Shown: positions 1-5,532 of the stretch, piece after piece
Layout of the letters: each line of letters starts with the position of its first letter
Numbering within the stretch: the first letter of the stretch is position 1
Position numbers and translations under genes: made by a program
Assembly: GCA_001595885.1 (NCBI GenBank)
Contig: LSSH01000056.1
Location: 1 to 5,532, forward strand
Length of the DNA: 5,532 nucleotides
Source: Candidatus Proteinoplasmatales archaeon SG8-5
GTDB lineage: Archaea; Thermoplasmatota; Thermoplasmata; SG8-5
Direction of reading: 5' to 3'
The notes under the pieces: generated by a model
Told to the model about the DNA's origin: nothing
The model's database searches: none
Seen by the model: the letters and a program-made list of their open reading frames with translations, nothing else

Positions 1-3000
1 AGGCCATTGCCGTTCTTTATTAGCTGATACACATAACCTGCCTCCTGGAACTGTAGCGAGGAATCACCCCATATCCTGTCCTCTCCGCCACCGCCCCGGA
101 GAACATCCTCTCCCTCGCCTCCTCCAATGGTATCATCGCCCTCGCCGGCAATCACCACATCATCACCCGGGGTTCCCCTGAGGGTAAATGCATCGCCCGT
201 GTATGGCTGTGCATCGCCATTGAGCTCGTCATCCTGGTCTCCTCCATCAAGGAAATCGGAGCCTCCGTTTCCAATGAGCTTGTCGTTGCCCTTTTCGCCG
301 TAGAGGTTGTCGGCACCGTTGCCTCCCACAAGCACATCGTCGCCAAGACCGCCGTAGAGAGTGGCTGCCCCCGTACCGGCAATGAGCACATCATTGCCTG
401 TTTCACCTTTGAGCTCGGCTGTGATGGAGCCGCTCTCCACCCGGGAGAGGTCGATGATATCGTTACCCTCCCCGGCCTTGGCCATGATCTTTGTTACACC
501 TGAATGTTCCTGGGCCTCACTTTCGGAGACCCCCAGCCCAGGAGCCCATACCTCCACGGTACTTCCGGATTTCAGTTTCACGTGGAACTCCTCGGGGCCG
601 TCGGTTGTATCGCCGTACAGACGGTCTTGTGCAAACTCGCCCATATTGAGGCGTAAAACTCCCTCATCTTCGTCCAGCTTTGCCAGAATGGGATCATGTG
701 GGCATGTATAACTAAATTCTATTAATGGTAAGGCAGGTCCGAAGTACCATGTCTTCTCCCACAGGCCCCACAGAAGCTCCACAAAGGCAAAGAGACGCGC
801 CTCCACCTTTCCGGAAACATCGAATATGCAGATGAGACCAAGGGGAATACCGAGCTGTTTGAATCCATTGACAATGTTGCCCCATATCTCCTCGATTCTG
901 ATCTTGCCATCGCCATCCGGGTCGTTGAGGTTGAAGTCGATTGTGGCATAGATGCCGCCGCCAACCCCCACCTTGGCAACCACGATGTTCAGCACGGCGG
1001 CCCCAGTGAGGCTGCCGTAGATTGTCACCTCGGGGATATCTGCTCCTGTTTCCAGGTCGAGGTCGCCTATGTAGAATCCCTTGAACAGGTCCAGGGGGTG
1101 CTTGAATCCACCTGCAGCAAATTCCTGTATGCCGTACGTATCGTATCCAAAGGACAGGTCGATGATGACGCCGATGGAGCCTGTGATCTCTGCACCAAGA
1201 CCGTCCCATATGGGGAAGAACTGGCTGTATGTAAAGTCGAAGATGAACTTGGGCATGTCATACACGATAACATCGGCAGGTCTGCCCATGATGAGGCCGA
1301 ATATCTGCCCTGCATCCTGGAAGAGTGGGAAGCTCCATCCTCCGCCTTCCTTTGTGGTGCTGGAAGCAAAGCTCTTGGTTGCCTGAGAGGCAGAGCTCCC
1401 TGACATTGCATCATCCAGTGATCCACCGAAATCGAAGTTGTCGATGACATCGGCCAGGTCCCCGAAGTCGTCGCCGAAATTGTCCCTGAGAAGATCGCTC
1501 AGTGATGCCGATGAGGACGAACCCCGTATGAGGTCCAGGGCGTTCTCGTCCCGTAAGTCTAGAGTGCCGTCCCCTCCAACTTGGAAATCGCCAAATATTA
1601 TGACTATGTCACCTGCGTCAGTTGGAATGGAATTGATGAGGGTGATGAGATCGGCAATGGCGTATATGAAGCTCGGGTCAACAACTCCGAACATACCCGC
1701 AATATCGATGAGCGTGATGTCCTCTCCTGCCAGGTCTGATATAACGGGTATCGGTGATGTGAGTATGTCAACCAATGGCTGAAGGGGCTCAGTTACCGTC
1801 TGGATGGCCTCGATGATTGGTCCCAGGAAATCGGAGAAGAACGAACCCAGGTTGAGGCCGACATTGTAGAATCCTATCCAGGGAATGGCGTAGTGGTTTT
1901 CCAGAGGGTCGCTGCTTGAGTTGTCCACGCTGTCCCCAAGGCCCCATCTCATGTAGAACTCCGATACAACCGAGGGCCACGCGCCCCCTCCTACTATGCC
2001 CAGTTCCAGGTTCAGGTCGATATCCGCCTCCACGCCCCAGGAGAAGTCAAGGCCCATGGAGGGTATCTCCGAAAAGGATAATCTCTCGTTTGTACCGCCG
2101 CCCTCTATGTCCACTGCAAAATAACCCACAAGACTCTTCTTGTCGGGATCCTCCATTGTGACATCCCTGTTTTCGATATCGAGCTGCAGGAAGAGCAGCT
2201 TGCCGGTGATACTTTCTGGCAGTCCCACGCTGAGTCTGATGTCAACTGCATCCTCCAGGTTCTCACCGTAGACCTGGGGCGGCGTCGGTGTGCCGTTGGG
2301 ATGGTCCGTAAATGCGTCCCATGGCGTTGTGTCCAGATAAAACCCGTCATCCATGGAAATACCGAAGGCTACAAGCAGGTTCCAGTCGAAGGCAACTGTG
2401 ATACCGCCGTCCATTTCGAGACCGAGCCCCGGAAGTCCGAAGTCGATCTCAGGTGTCTCCCAGCTGTATGTACCGCCCAGCCATAGATTGAACTGCAGTT
2501 CAGTCATGTCATCGGGGAAGATATACTGTACATCCTTATAGCTCAGGGCGGGATCGTTGTCCCAGTTGGCATCGAGCTTCAATACGTTCAATCCCGGCGG
2601 TCCCAGGGCGTTGTATATGGCCTTCTGCACCAGTTCGATTGCCATCTGGGGTGCGTTTTCTATGAAGTCCCTGAGCTTGGGAATGACATTGCCGCGAACG
2701 TCCTCTATGAAGTCGGCTGCATCCTCGAGACTGTCGCCGATGAGTGGAAGGCTGATGGAGCCCAGCTCCCCCGACATCACGGTCTCCAGTATGGCAAGAA
2801 CCATATCCAATCCTTCAACAACAAGAAGGAGGCTCTCAATTAGGTTGAAGTCCCCGAGGTCGGGTAAGTTTGTGAAATCAGGGGCCGAGTTGAGGTTGGC
2901 TGTGACATCCAAAAGTTCCGGGTTCGCGATATTGATGTCGATGCTGATATCGAAGTCCAGGTTGCCAATGAAGTTAGAGGCAGTTGGGAAGTAGCACGGG

Positions 3001-5532
3001 AGTATGGCTCCTATGCCTGCGGCCATCTCGGCCTGGATATCGAAGCTTGTTATCTCCACCTTGTCGCCGTTAATAATGTCATCTGGGTCATCGAATGCTA
3101 GAAGTTCGAAATACGCCGGGCTCGTGCTGTTGGGATCGCCATCCTCGTTGAAGACCGCATGACCTCCGGTGATGAACAGTCCAAAGGGCCCAAGGGATGC
3201 CACGAAGTTCACATTGGTTCCCGCGGCGTAGCCTTCCAGCCTGATACCTGTATTGTCGTATATGTAAAGGGTCAGATCGGCAAGATCGATTCCCAGGCCC
3301 AGTGTGATTTCCGCCGAAAATAAGGCTTCAAGGCCTGCTGCACCGCTGAGGTTGGCCAGGTCCTCCAAACCGGATGGAAGCGAGATATCCAGCAGATTGA
3401 GCAGGTCTATTTGCACGGGCAGCGATGCGCTGTAGTTGATGCCATATGAGAAGTTGATGCGAAGTATGTCTGCGCCGTTGGTATCCAGGGACAGGCCCAC
3501 CATGTCGCTGTCGGAGGGCAGTCCCAGGGCCTCCTTGAGCAGCTGGTCGAGGTCCTGGATTATTGCAGCCGGGTTATTCTCCAGGTCGTCTAAGAAGTCG
3601 TAGAACTCCTCTATGTATTCCAGTGTCTCGTTCAGTGTTATACCCAGAATGGGCAGTGGTTCGTCCAAAAAGTCGAACATGGAGAACCTAAGAAGCAGGT
3701 CCAGAATGCTCTGAAGAGCATCTATCACAGATGAGAAGTTCAGGTCGTCGAACCCATCGCTGATGGCTCCGAGTCCGAGGGGATTGATTGATATTGTTGA
3801 GATGTTTGTGAAATCCGTGAGGTTGATGTATATGCTGGGGTTGAGACCCAGCTCGTTTAGAAGACCCTCTACGATATCGGGTAACTGGAGCGATATGTTG
3901 GCCAAAAGCAGGCTACCGCTTCCAGATATGTCCAGGTCCACAAGTGCATTGAGTATATCAATATCCCCCACGGCATCACTGAGGTCACTGAGGTAGATGG
4001 GTCCCACCTGCTGGCCCGTGGCAAATCCCAATTCTGTCGCCGCCGTATCCGAGGGCTTCACTGTTAAGCGCAACCTCTCTCCGCCGGGGGCAGATATGGT
4101 GAGCCTGTTGCCGTTGGTCCCGACCACGACTCTGCCTATGAGATATGTATTTGTATCATTGATGGCCTTCCACAGGTCCGTGGCAAGGTCTGCTATATCA
4201 ACGTTGTTAGGGAATTTGGTAGAGTCCTCTGGCAGGGTCACATCATAGTTGGTGCCGTTAAAGGACATCGTGAACGTGGCATCATCCGTGAGCACGAATG
4301 AAGTGAGCTCAAAAGTGGATTCGATTCCCCCGAGGGTAACAGATACGCCCCCGTGGACGGCAACGTCAGTACCGTATCCTGAAAGAACGCCTTTTATCTC
4401 GTCCACCTCTATACCCACGAAGCCGAAATGGGCCTCGGCTGCAGGACTGGCCGTGGGGCTCACCACGAGGTTTACACCGCCGTTCAGGCTGACGTCCTTA
4501 ATGAACAGGCGTCCCCTCTTTTCGCGGGCCTGTGCCGTGACACCGTCTGTCAGTCCTACCTCCTGCTCGGCATAAACATTCGTATCGGTCACCTTCAGCA
4601 GCTTGGCATCCTTGTTTGTCACAGAGAACGTGATCCTATTGCCCCTTCGGCCTGCCACGATTTTATCTGAGATGTCCACTGTTCCACTATTGGCTGTGGT
4701 CAATGCCGTGTTGATGTCATCTACAAGATCGGAAATATTGTTGTTTGAGGAGGTATGTGAGGAATTCACCTTGATATCGTAGTCAACAAGACCTGCACCC
4801 TCATCCAGAGTCAATGTGAATGTGGCATCGCTGTTTAAACGTCCGTTTGCGCGGGGACCGTACACGCTTTGAGATGTCACCGAGAATGCCAAATCCCCCC
4901 CGGTGTCCGTTATGGCCAATGTGTCCTTTAGGGCCGAGGGTATGGACAGTGCAAGCGTGAACTCGTCGTTCCCATCAATATTGTCCGTGTCGTAGCCATA
5001 GATGCCCACCACCAGGACACGGTTAAGAGGTGTCCCGTCGGAAAGCTTCTCCCTGGCAATGGCCTCGCTGATGTCCTGGGCCAGGTCCTGGAGATCCTCA
5101 TTGTCCCATGTCGTTCCCATGCTGGTTATAAGCAGCGTATGCGAGAGATTGGCAGGAGTGAACCTCACCTTGTCCCCGCTGGGGTCCTCAACAGCCGTGA
5201 CAAGGGATTGGATGTCCACTGTAGAACCGTTCTCGGCGGTAGCAATGGAGAATGCATCGTTTATATCGGTGAGCAGATCGCCCATCCCCCCATTTGTATC
5301 TGTTGCTGACTTTGGAATTGTCACAACATAGGGATCCCCATTTATCCATAATTTGCATGTCATATCAGCCCCCGGACTGAAGTCGGTTACTTCGTTTGGT
5401 GCCGTCATATTGCCTGTGACAAACTGGTTGCACGTAAAGCCGATGAGCTTTAAATTGGCTGCGCGAACCGTTACCGTCACCGGGTCACCGTCCACCTCGA
5501 GATCGATGAACGCGTCCTCTCTGAGGAGCCCT
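1..5532 (-). CDS. Interior of a giant modular RTX/EF-hand calcium-binding protein, probably secreted or surface-attached; both ends outside the window
   Basis: One minus-strand frame is open from 5531 down to 3, giving 1,843 residues with no stop; I translated it line by line. Codons in this frame give coherent protein, with alternating hydrophobic beta strands, amphipathic helices and Gly/Asp repeats, whereas the other frames give Arg/His/Ser/Pro-rich noise. Order of parts: hook-like modules (55-509), three helix-plus-beta modules (510-1304), Ser/Gly linker (1337-1398), conserved domain with EF-hand (1399-1610), small beta domain (1611-1686) and RTX repeats (1687-1821). The product is acidic, has five Cys (34, 59, 846, 1568, 1610) and shows no clear transmembrane segment. 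It resembles from memory the LEPR-XLL / hemolysin-type giant proteins of environmental bacteria, which are presumed extracellular and have no proven function. Start, signal sequence and any C-terminal secretion signal lie outside. The frame is certain; an adhesin or matrix role is inference. Confidence 0.93.
69..176 (-). repeat. RTX calcium-binding array 2, four nonapeptides, residues 1786-1821
   Basis: After a 14-residue interruption (1772-1785) four more nonapeptides follow: GTPGDDVVI, AGEGDDTIG, GGEGEDVLR, GGGGEDRIW. The first has the GTxGDD form typical of the start of an RTX block. Beyond 1821 the sequence turns into GDSSLQFQEAGYVYQLIKNG, which is not a repeat, so the block ends or pauses before the window edge. 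Confidence 0.92.
219..407 (-). repeat. RTX calcium-binding array 1, seven consecutive nonapeptides, residues 1709-1771
   Basis: Seven in-phase nonapeptides occur: GETGNDVLI, AGTGAATLY, GGLGDDVLV, GGNGADNLY, GEKGNDKLI, GNGGSDFLD, GGDQDDELN. The consensus is GGxGxDxLx, where Gly/Asp turns bind calcium between rungs of a parallel beta-roll. Repeat 2 has lost the Asp at position 6 (Ala) and repeat 7 has lost the Gly at position 4 (Gln). RTX repeats fold only at extracellular calcium levels, which supports an exported protein, commonly through a type I system in Gram-negative bacteria. Confidence 0.93.
447..473 (-). repeat. Isolated RTX-type nonapeptide before the main arrays, residues 1687-1695
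   Basis: GEGNDIIDL matches the G-x-G-N-D-x-[ILV]-x half of the RTX consensus. It is separated by 13 residues from the main array and probably nucleates the roll. Confidence 0.65.
474..701 (-). other. Small beta domain linking the EF-hand domain to the RTX repeats, residues 1611-1686
   Basis: It contains GVLRLNMGEFAQDRLYGDTT (1624-1643), DGPEEFHVKLKSGSTVEVWA (1644-1663) and GVTKIMAKAGEGNDII (1678-1693), the last passing directly into the first RTX-type repeat. The LRLNMG...DR...DGxExF pattern is, from memory, conserved at this position in giant RTX proteins. It looks like a calcium-dependent capping strand set for the beta-roll. Confidence 0.55.
702..1337 (-). other. Conserved domain preceding the RTX region, residues 1399-1610
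   Basis: Landmarks are WSFPLF (1399-1404), VYDMPKFIFDFTYSQFFPIW (1423-1442), FGYDTYGIQEFAAGGFKHP (1461-1479), DLFKGFYIGD (1481-1490), the EF-hand loop (1537-1548), CIFDVSGKVEARL (1568-1580) and a Trp-rich stretch with LLWGLWEKTWYFG (1586-1598). The FSFP, FGYDT-x-GI, LFxGFY and CIFDVSGKxEA signatures are those I recall from the region just before RTX repeats in giant LEPR-XLL-type proteins. Alternating strands suggest a beta fold decorated with one calcium loop. Cys1568 and Cys1610 are the only cysteines and could form a disulfide outside the cell. No enzymatic residues are evident. Confidence 0.6.
888..923 (-). other. Canonical EF-hand calcium loop, residues 1537-1548
   Basis: The twelve residues DPDGDGKIRIEE fit the EF-hand loop exactly: Asp at 1, 3 and 5 (1537, 1539, 1541), Gly at 6 (1542), Ile at 8 (1544) and Glu at 12 (1548). 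The following IWGNIVNGF could be the exiting helix. The preceding residues (IDFNLN) look like a strand, so this is an EF-hand-like loop of the dockerin or extracellular type and not a full helix-loop-helix. Confidence 0.8.
1338..1523 (-). other. Ser/Gly/Asp-rich flexible linker, residues 1337-1398
   Basis: The composition changes abruptly to Ser, Gly, Asp and Ala, with GSSSSASLSDLLRD (1337-1350), DNFGDDFGDL (1350-1359) and SGSSASQATKSFASSTTKEG (1377-1396). Hydrophobic residues are sparse and no regular strand pattern remains. It divides the repetitive N-terminal two thirds from the conserved C-terminal domain, so it probably acts as a hinge. Confidence 0.5.
1620..1847 (-). repeat. Helical module C with SPIPVISDLAG motif, residues 1229-1304
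   Basis: The segment FFSDFLGPIIEAIQTVTEPL (1231-1250) is followed by QPLVDILTSPIPVISDLAG (1251-1269), DITLIDIAGMFG (1271-1282) and IYAIADLITLINSIP (1289-1303). The S-P-I-P-V-I core lies about 333 residues after the SLPLI core of module B, so it may be a third, more diverged copy. From memory, a segment with E-P-x-Q-P-x-x-D-x-L-T and PVISDLAG is characteristic of the giant protein family and is a good diagnostic query. Confidence 0.55.
1848..2570 (-). other. Beta-rich region after helical module B, residues 988-1228
   Basis: The segment ELQFNLWLGGTYSWE (1011-1025) leads to FGLPGLGLEMDGG (1031-1043), then LLVAFGISMDDGFYLDTTP (1052-1070), GKLLFLQLDIENRD (1110-1123) and GYFAVDIEGGG (1136-1146). 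The GLPGLGLE-x-DG and FGIS-x-DDGFY signatures are ones I associate with giant RTX/LEPR-XLL proteins. The closing part is aromatic-rich (Trp 1185, 1196, 1218). There are no catalytic motifs. The region suggests a long repetitive beta sheet or beta helix; the fold is inference. Confidence 0.5.
2571..2882 (-). repeat. Acidic helical module B with SLPLIG motif, residues 884-987
   Basis: Helices LIESLLLVVEGLDMVLAILE (897-916) lead to SISLPLIGDSLEDAADFIED (925-944), then a helix with VIPKLRDFIENAPQMAIELV (949-968) and YNALGPPGLNVLKLD (973-987). Motif spacing from module A is about 302 residues. The closing LGPPGL turn is, as I recall, conserved at the end of this module in related giant proteins. 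It is likely a duplicate of module A that kept the motif but changed most surface residues. Confidence 0.55.
2883..3482 (-). other. Beta-rich region after helical module A, residues 684-883
   Basis: Strands such as DILRINFSYGINYSASLPVQ (688-707), ADLTLYIYDNTGIRLEGYAA (751-770) and DIQAEMAAGIGAI (831-843) alternate hydrophobic and polar residues throughout. Two acidic loops, NEDGDPNS (795-802) and DDPDDIINGDK (814-824), look able to bind calcium. One Cys (846) occurs. The region has the character of a long beta structure; its exact fold cannot be told from sequence alone. Confidence 0.5.
3483..3752 (-). repeat. Acidic helical module A with PLPILG motif, residues 594-683
   Basis: Amphipathic helices VIDALQSILDLLLRF (602-616) precede FLDEPLPILGITL (621-633), then a strongly acidic helix TLEYIEEFYDFLDDLENN (636-653) and DLDQLLKEALGLP (660-672). 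The layout helix, P-L-P-[IL]-[LI]-G, acidic helix recurs about 302 residues later in module B and in weaker form in module C. I know it as a feature of giant LEPR-XLL-type proteins; no function is established. Confidence 0.55.
3753..4004 (-). other. Leu/Ile/Asp-rich lead-in to the first helical module, residues 510-593
   Basis: This segment is rich in Leu, Ile, Asn and Asp with runs such as YLSDLSDAVGDIDILNALVD (513-532) and SGSGSLLLANISLQLPD (536-552). It mixes a short amphipathic helix with strands. The hydrophobic runs are short and interrupted by Asp/Asn, so a membrane segment is unlikely. A 9-bp tandem duplication (3976-3993) underlies the repeated Ser-Asp-Leu at 515-520 region. Confidence 0.4.
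4005..4283 (-). repeat. Hook-like module 4, best preserved copy, residues 417-509
   Basis: All elements are present: DATFTMSFNGTNYDVTLP (417-434), the helix DLATDLWKAIN (448-458), strands VVVGTNGNRLTISAP (468-482) and RLRLTVK (486-492), and the closing TAATELGFATGQ (496-507). The A-T-E-L-G-F-A closing signature is, from memory, a hallmark of this repeat type in large marine RTX proteins and recalls the hook IN motif of FliD. It is the best query for confirming the repeat family by profile search. Confidence 0.65.
4284..4529 (-). other. Beta-rich spacer domain between hook-like modules 3 and 4, residues 335-416
   Basis: It begins RGRLFIKDVSLNGGVNLVVS (339-358) and continues with AEAHFGFVGIEV (365-376) and VSVTLGG (396-402). 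The alternating pattern suggests an all-beta fold. It contains no helix signature and no catalytic motif. Similar spacers beginning with a G-R-L-F-[IL] strand occur, as I remember them, between hook-like repeats in related giant proteins. Confidence 0.45.
4530..4829 (-). repeat. Hook-like module 3, residues 235-334
   Basis: It opens with DATFTLTLDEG (235-245), followed by YDIKV, the helix DLVDDINTALT (268-278) and the strand pair IVAGRRGNRITFSV (291-304), closing near EVGLTDG (324-330). The opening DATFT, the helix and the G-x-x-GNR-[IL]-T turn are shared with module 4, where they read DATFTMSF, DLATDLWKAI and GTNGNRLTIS. This makes internal duplication the simplest explanation, with substantial divergence since. 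Confidence 0.6.
4866..5111 (-). repeat. Hook-like module 2, divergent, residues 141-222
   Basis: The helix motif DLAQDISEAIA (149-159) matches the D-L-x-x-D-[IL]-x-x-A-[ILF] signature. It is followed by the strand LNRVLVVGIYG (169-179) and the strand DEFTLALSIP (189-198), equivalent to the back half of the other modules. The front hairpin with the NG turn is not recognisable, so this copy looks shortened or diverged. An acidic loop, DTDNIDGND (181-189), sits between the strands and could bind calcium, though this is speculative. Confidence 0.45.
5112..5369 (-). repeat. Hook/FliD 'IN'-like module 1, residues 55-140
   Basis: A beta hairpin with the pattern hydrophobic-x-NGDPYVVTIP (63-73) leads into a helix with GDLLTDINDAF (84-94), then beta strands ending near KVRFTPANLSHTLLITS. 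The same order, namely strand, x-NG-x turn, strand, D-L-x-x-D-[IL]-x-x-A helix, strands with hydrophobic alternation, is seen in the three following modules. The general layout recalls Pfam Flagellin_IN-type motifs and the repeats of giant RTX proteins. The family link is from memory and the boundaries are approximate. Confidence 0.55.
5370..5531 (-). other. N-terminal edge of the visible protein: beta-rich segment, residues 1-54
   Basis: This stretch has alternating hydrophobic residues, including DGDPVTVTVR (14-23), and reads like the end of another hook-like module or a spacer continuing from outside the window. It contains two of the five cysteines' neighbourhood (Cys34 here, Cys59 just after). 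Met42 is not a convincing start because the frame continues upstream without a break and the preceding sequence is already structured protein. No further assignment is possible. Confidence 0.45.

Noticed and set aside
152..406. 84-codon minus-strand open frame over the RTX repeats
   Set aside because: Met/Thr/Ser-rich translation of the RTX repeat DNA in the wrong register; the repeats are perfect nonapeptides in the giant frame.
69..407. Possible CRISPR or DNA tandem array because of the periodic sequence
   Set aside because: The 27-bp periodicity follows from RTX nonapeptides; the DNA units are not identical and there are no spacers.
361..711. 116-codon plus-strand open frame opposite the RTX region
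   Set aside because: It is Ser/Pro-rich shadow coding produced by the reverse complement of Gly/Asp codons; no family resemblance.
712..1209. 165-codon minus-strand open frame in another register
   Set aside because: The translation is rich in Arg, His, Trp and Cys without domain character, and it overlaps the coherent EF-hand domain of the giant frame.
2557..2994. 145-codon plus-strand open frame
   Set aside because: It is Ser/Arg/Met-rich, has no motif or convincing ribosome binding site, and lies fully antisense to the beta and helical modules of the real gene.
3976..3993. 9-bp perfect tandem duplication (tcactgagg twice)
   Set aside because: It only encodes a repeated Leu-Ser-Asp inside the protein and is too short to be an attachment site, operator or mobile-element footprint.
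5404..5408. Met42 as a possible start codon of a shorter gene
   Set aside because: The frame is open upstream to the window edge with structured, strand-like sequence, and I see no clear Shine-Dalgarno sequence or promoter.

Overview
The whole 5.5 kb window is the interior of one giant gene on the minus strand. The reverse-complement frame whose codons occupy forward positions 3-5, 6-8 ... 5529-5531 has no stop codon. It encodes 1,843 continuous residues and runs off both ends, so neither the start codon nor the stop codon is present. Residue numbers below count from the N-terminal side of the window: residue n lies at forward position 5532-3n to 5534-3n. I see no other gene, RNA gene, promoter, terminator, insertion sequence or CRISPR array.

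From N to C terminus (right to left on the map) the protein has these parts. Residues 1-54 are an incoming beta-rich edge. Residues 55-509 hold four degenerate modules resembling flagellar hook / FliD 'IN' motifs, interrupted by a beta-rich spacer. Residues 510-1304 hold three degenerate modules of about 300 residues; each has an acidic helical stretch containing a [PS]-[LI]-P-[VIL]-[IL] motif, and the first two are each followed by a long beta-rich stretch. Residues 1337-1398 are a Ser/Gly/Asp-rich linker. Residues 1399-1610 are a conserved-looking domain carrying one textbook EF-hand loop. A small beta domain follows (1611-1686), then RTX (hemolysin-type, Gly- and Asp-rich nonapeptide) calcium-binding repeats up to the left edge.

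The architecture matches, from memory, the very large 'LEPR-XLL domain-containing' / hemolysin-type calcium-binding proteins found in planctomycetes and other environmental bacteria. These are presumed to be secreted or surface-attached, and their function is not established. The protein is acidic, has only five cysteines in 1,843 residues and shows no obvious membrane segment, all of which fits an extracellular calcium-stabilised adhesin or matrix protein.

The host cannot be named. The DNA looks like about 50-55% GC. By hand count 21 of 38 Arg codons are AGG or AGA, and ATA is used regularly for Ile. That bias is seen in many archaea and some Desulfobacterota-like bacteria and is less typical of high-GC planctomycetes. 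Host assignment is therefore inference only.
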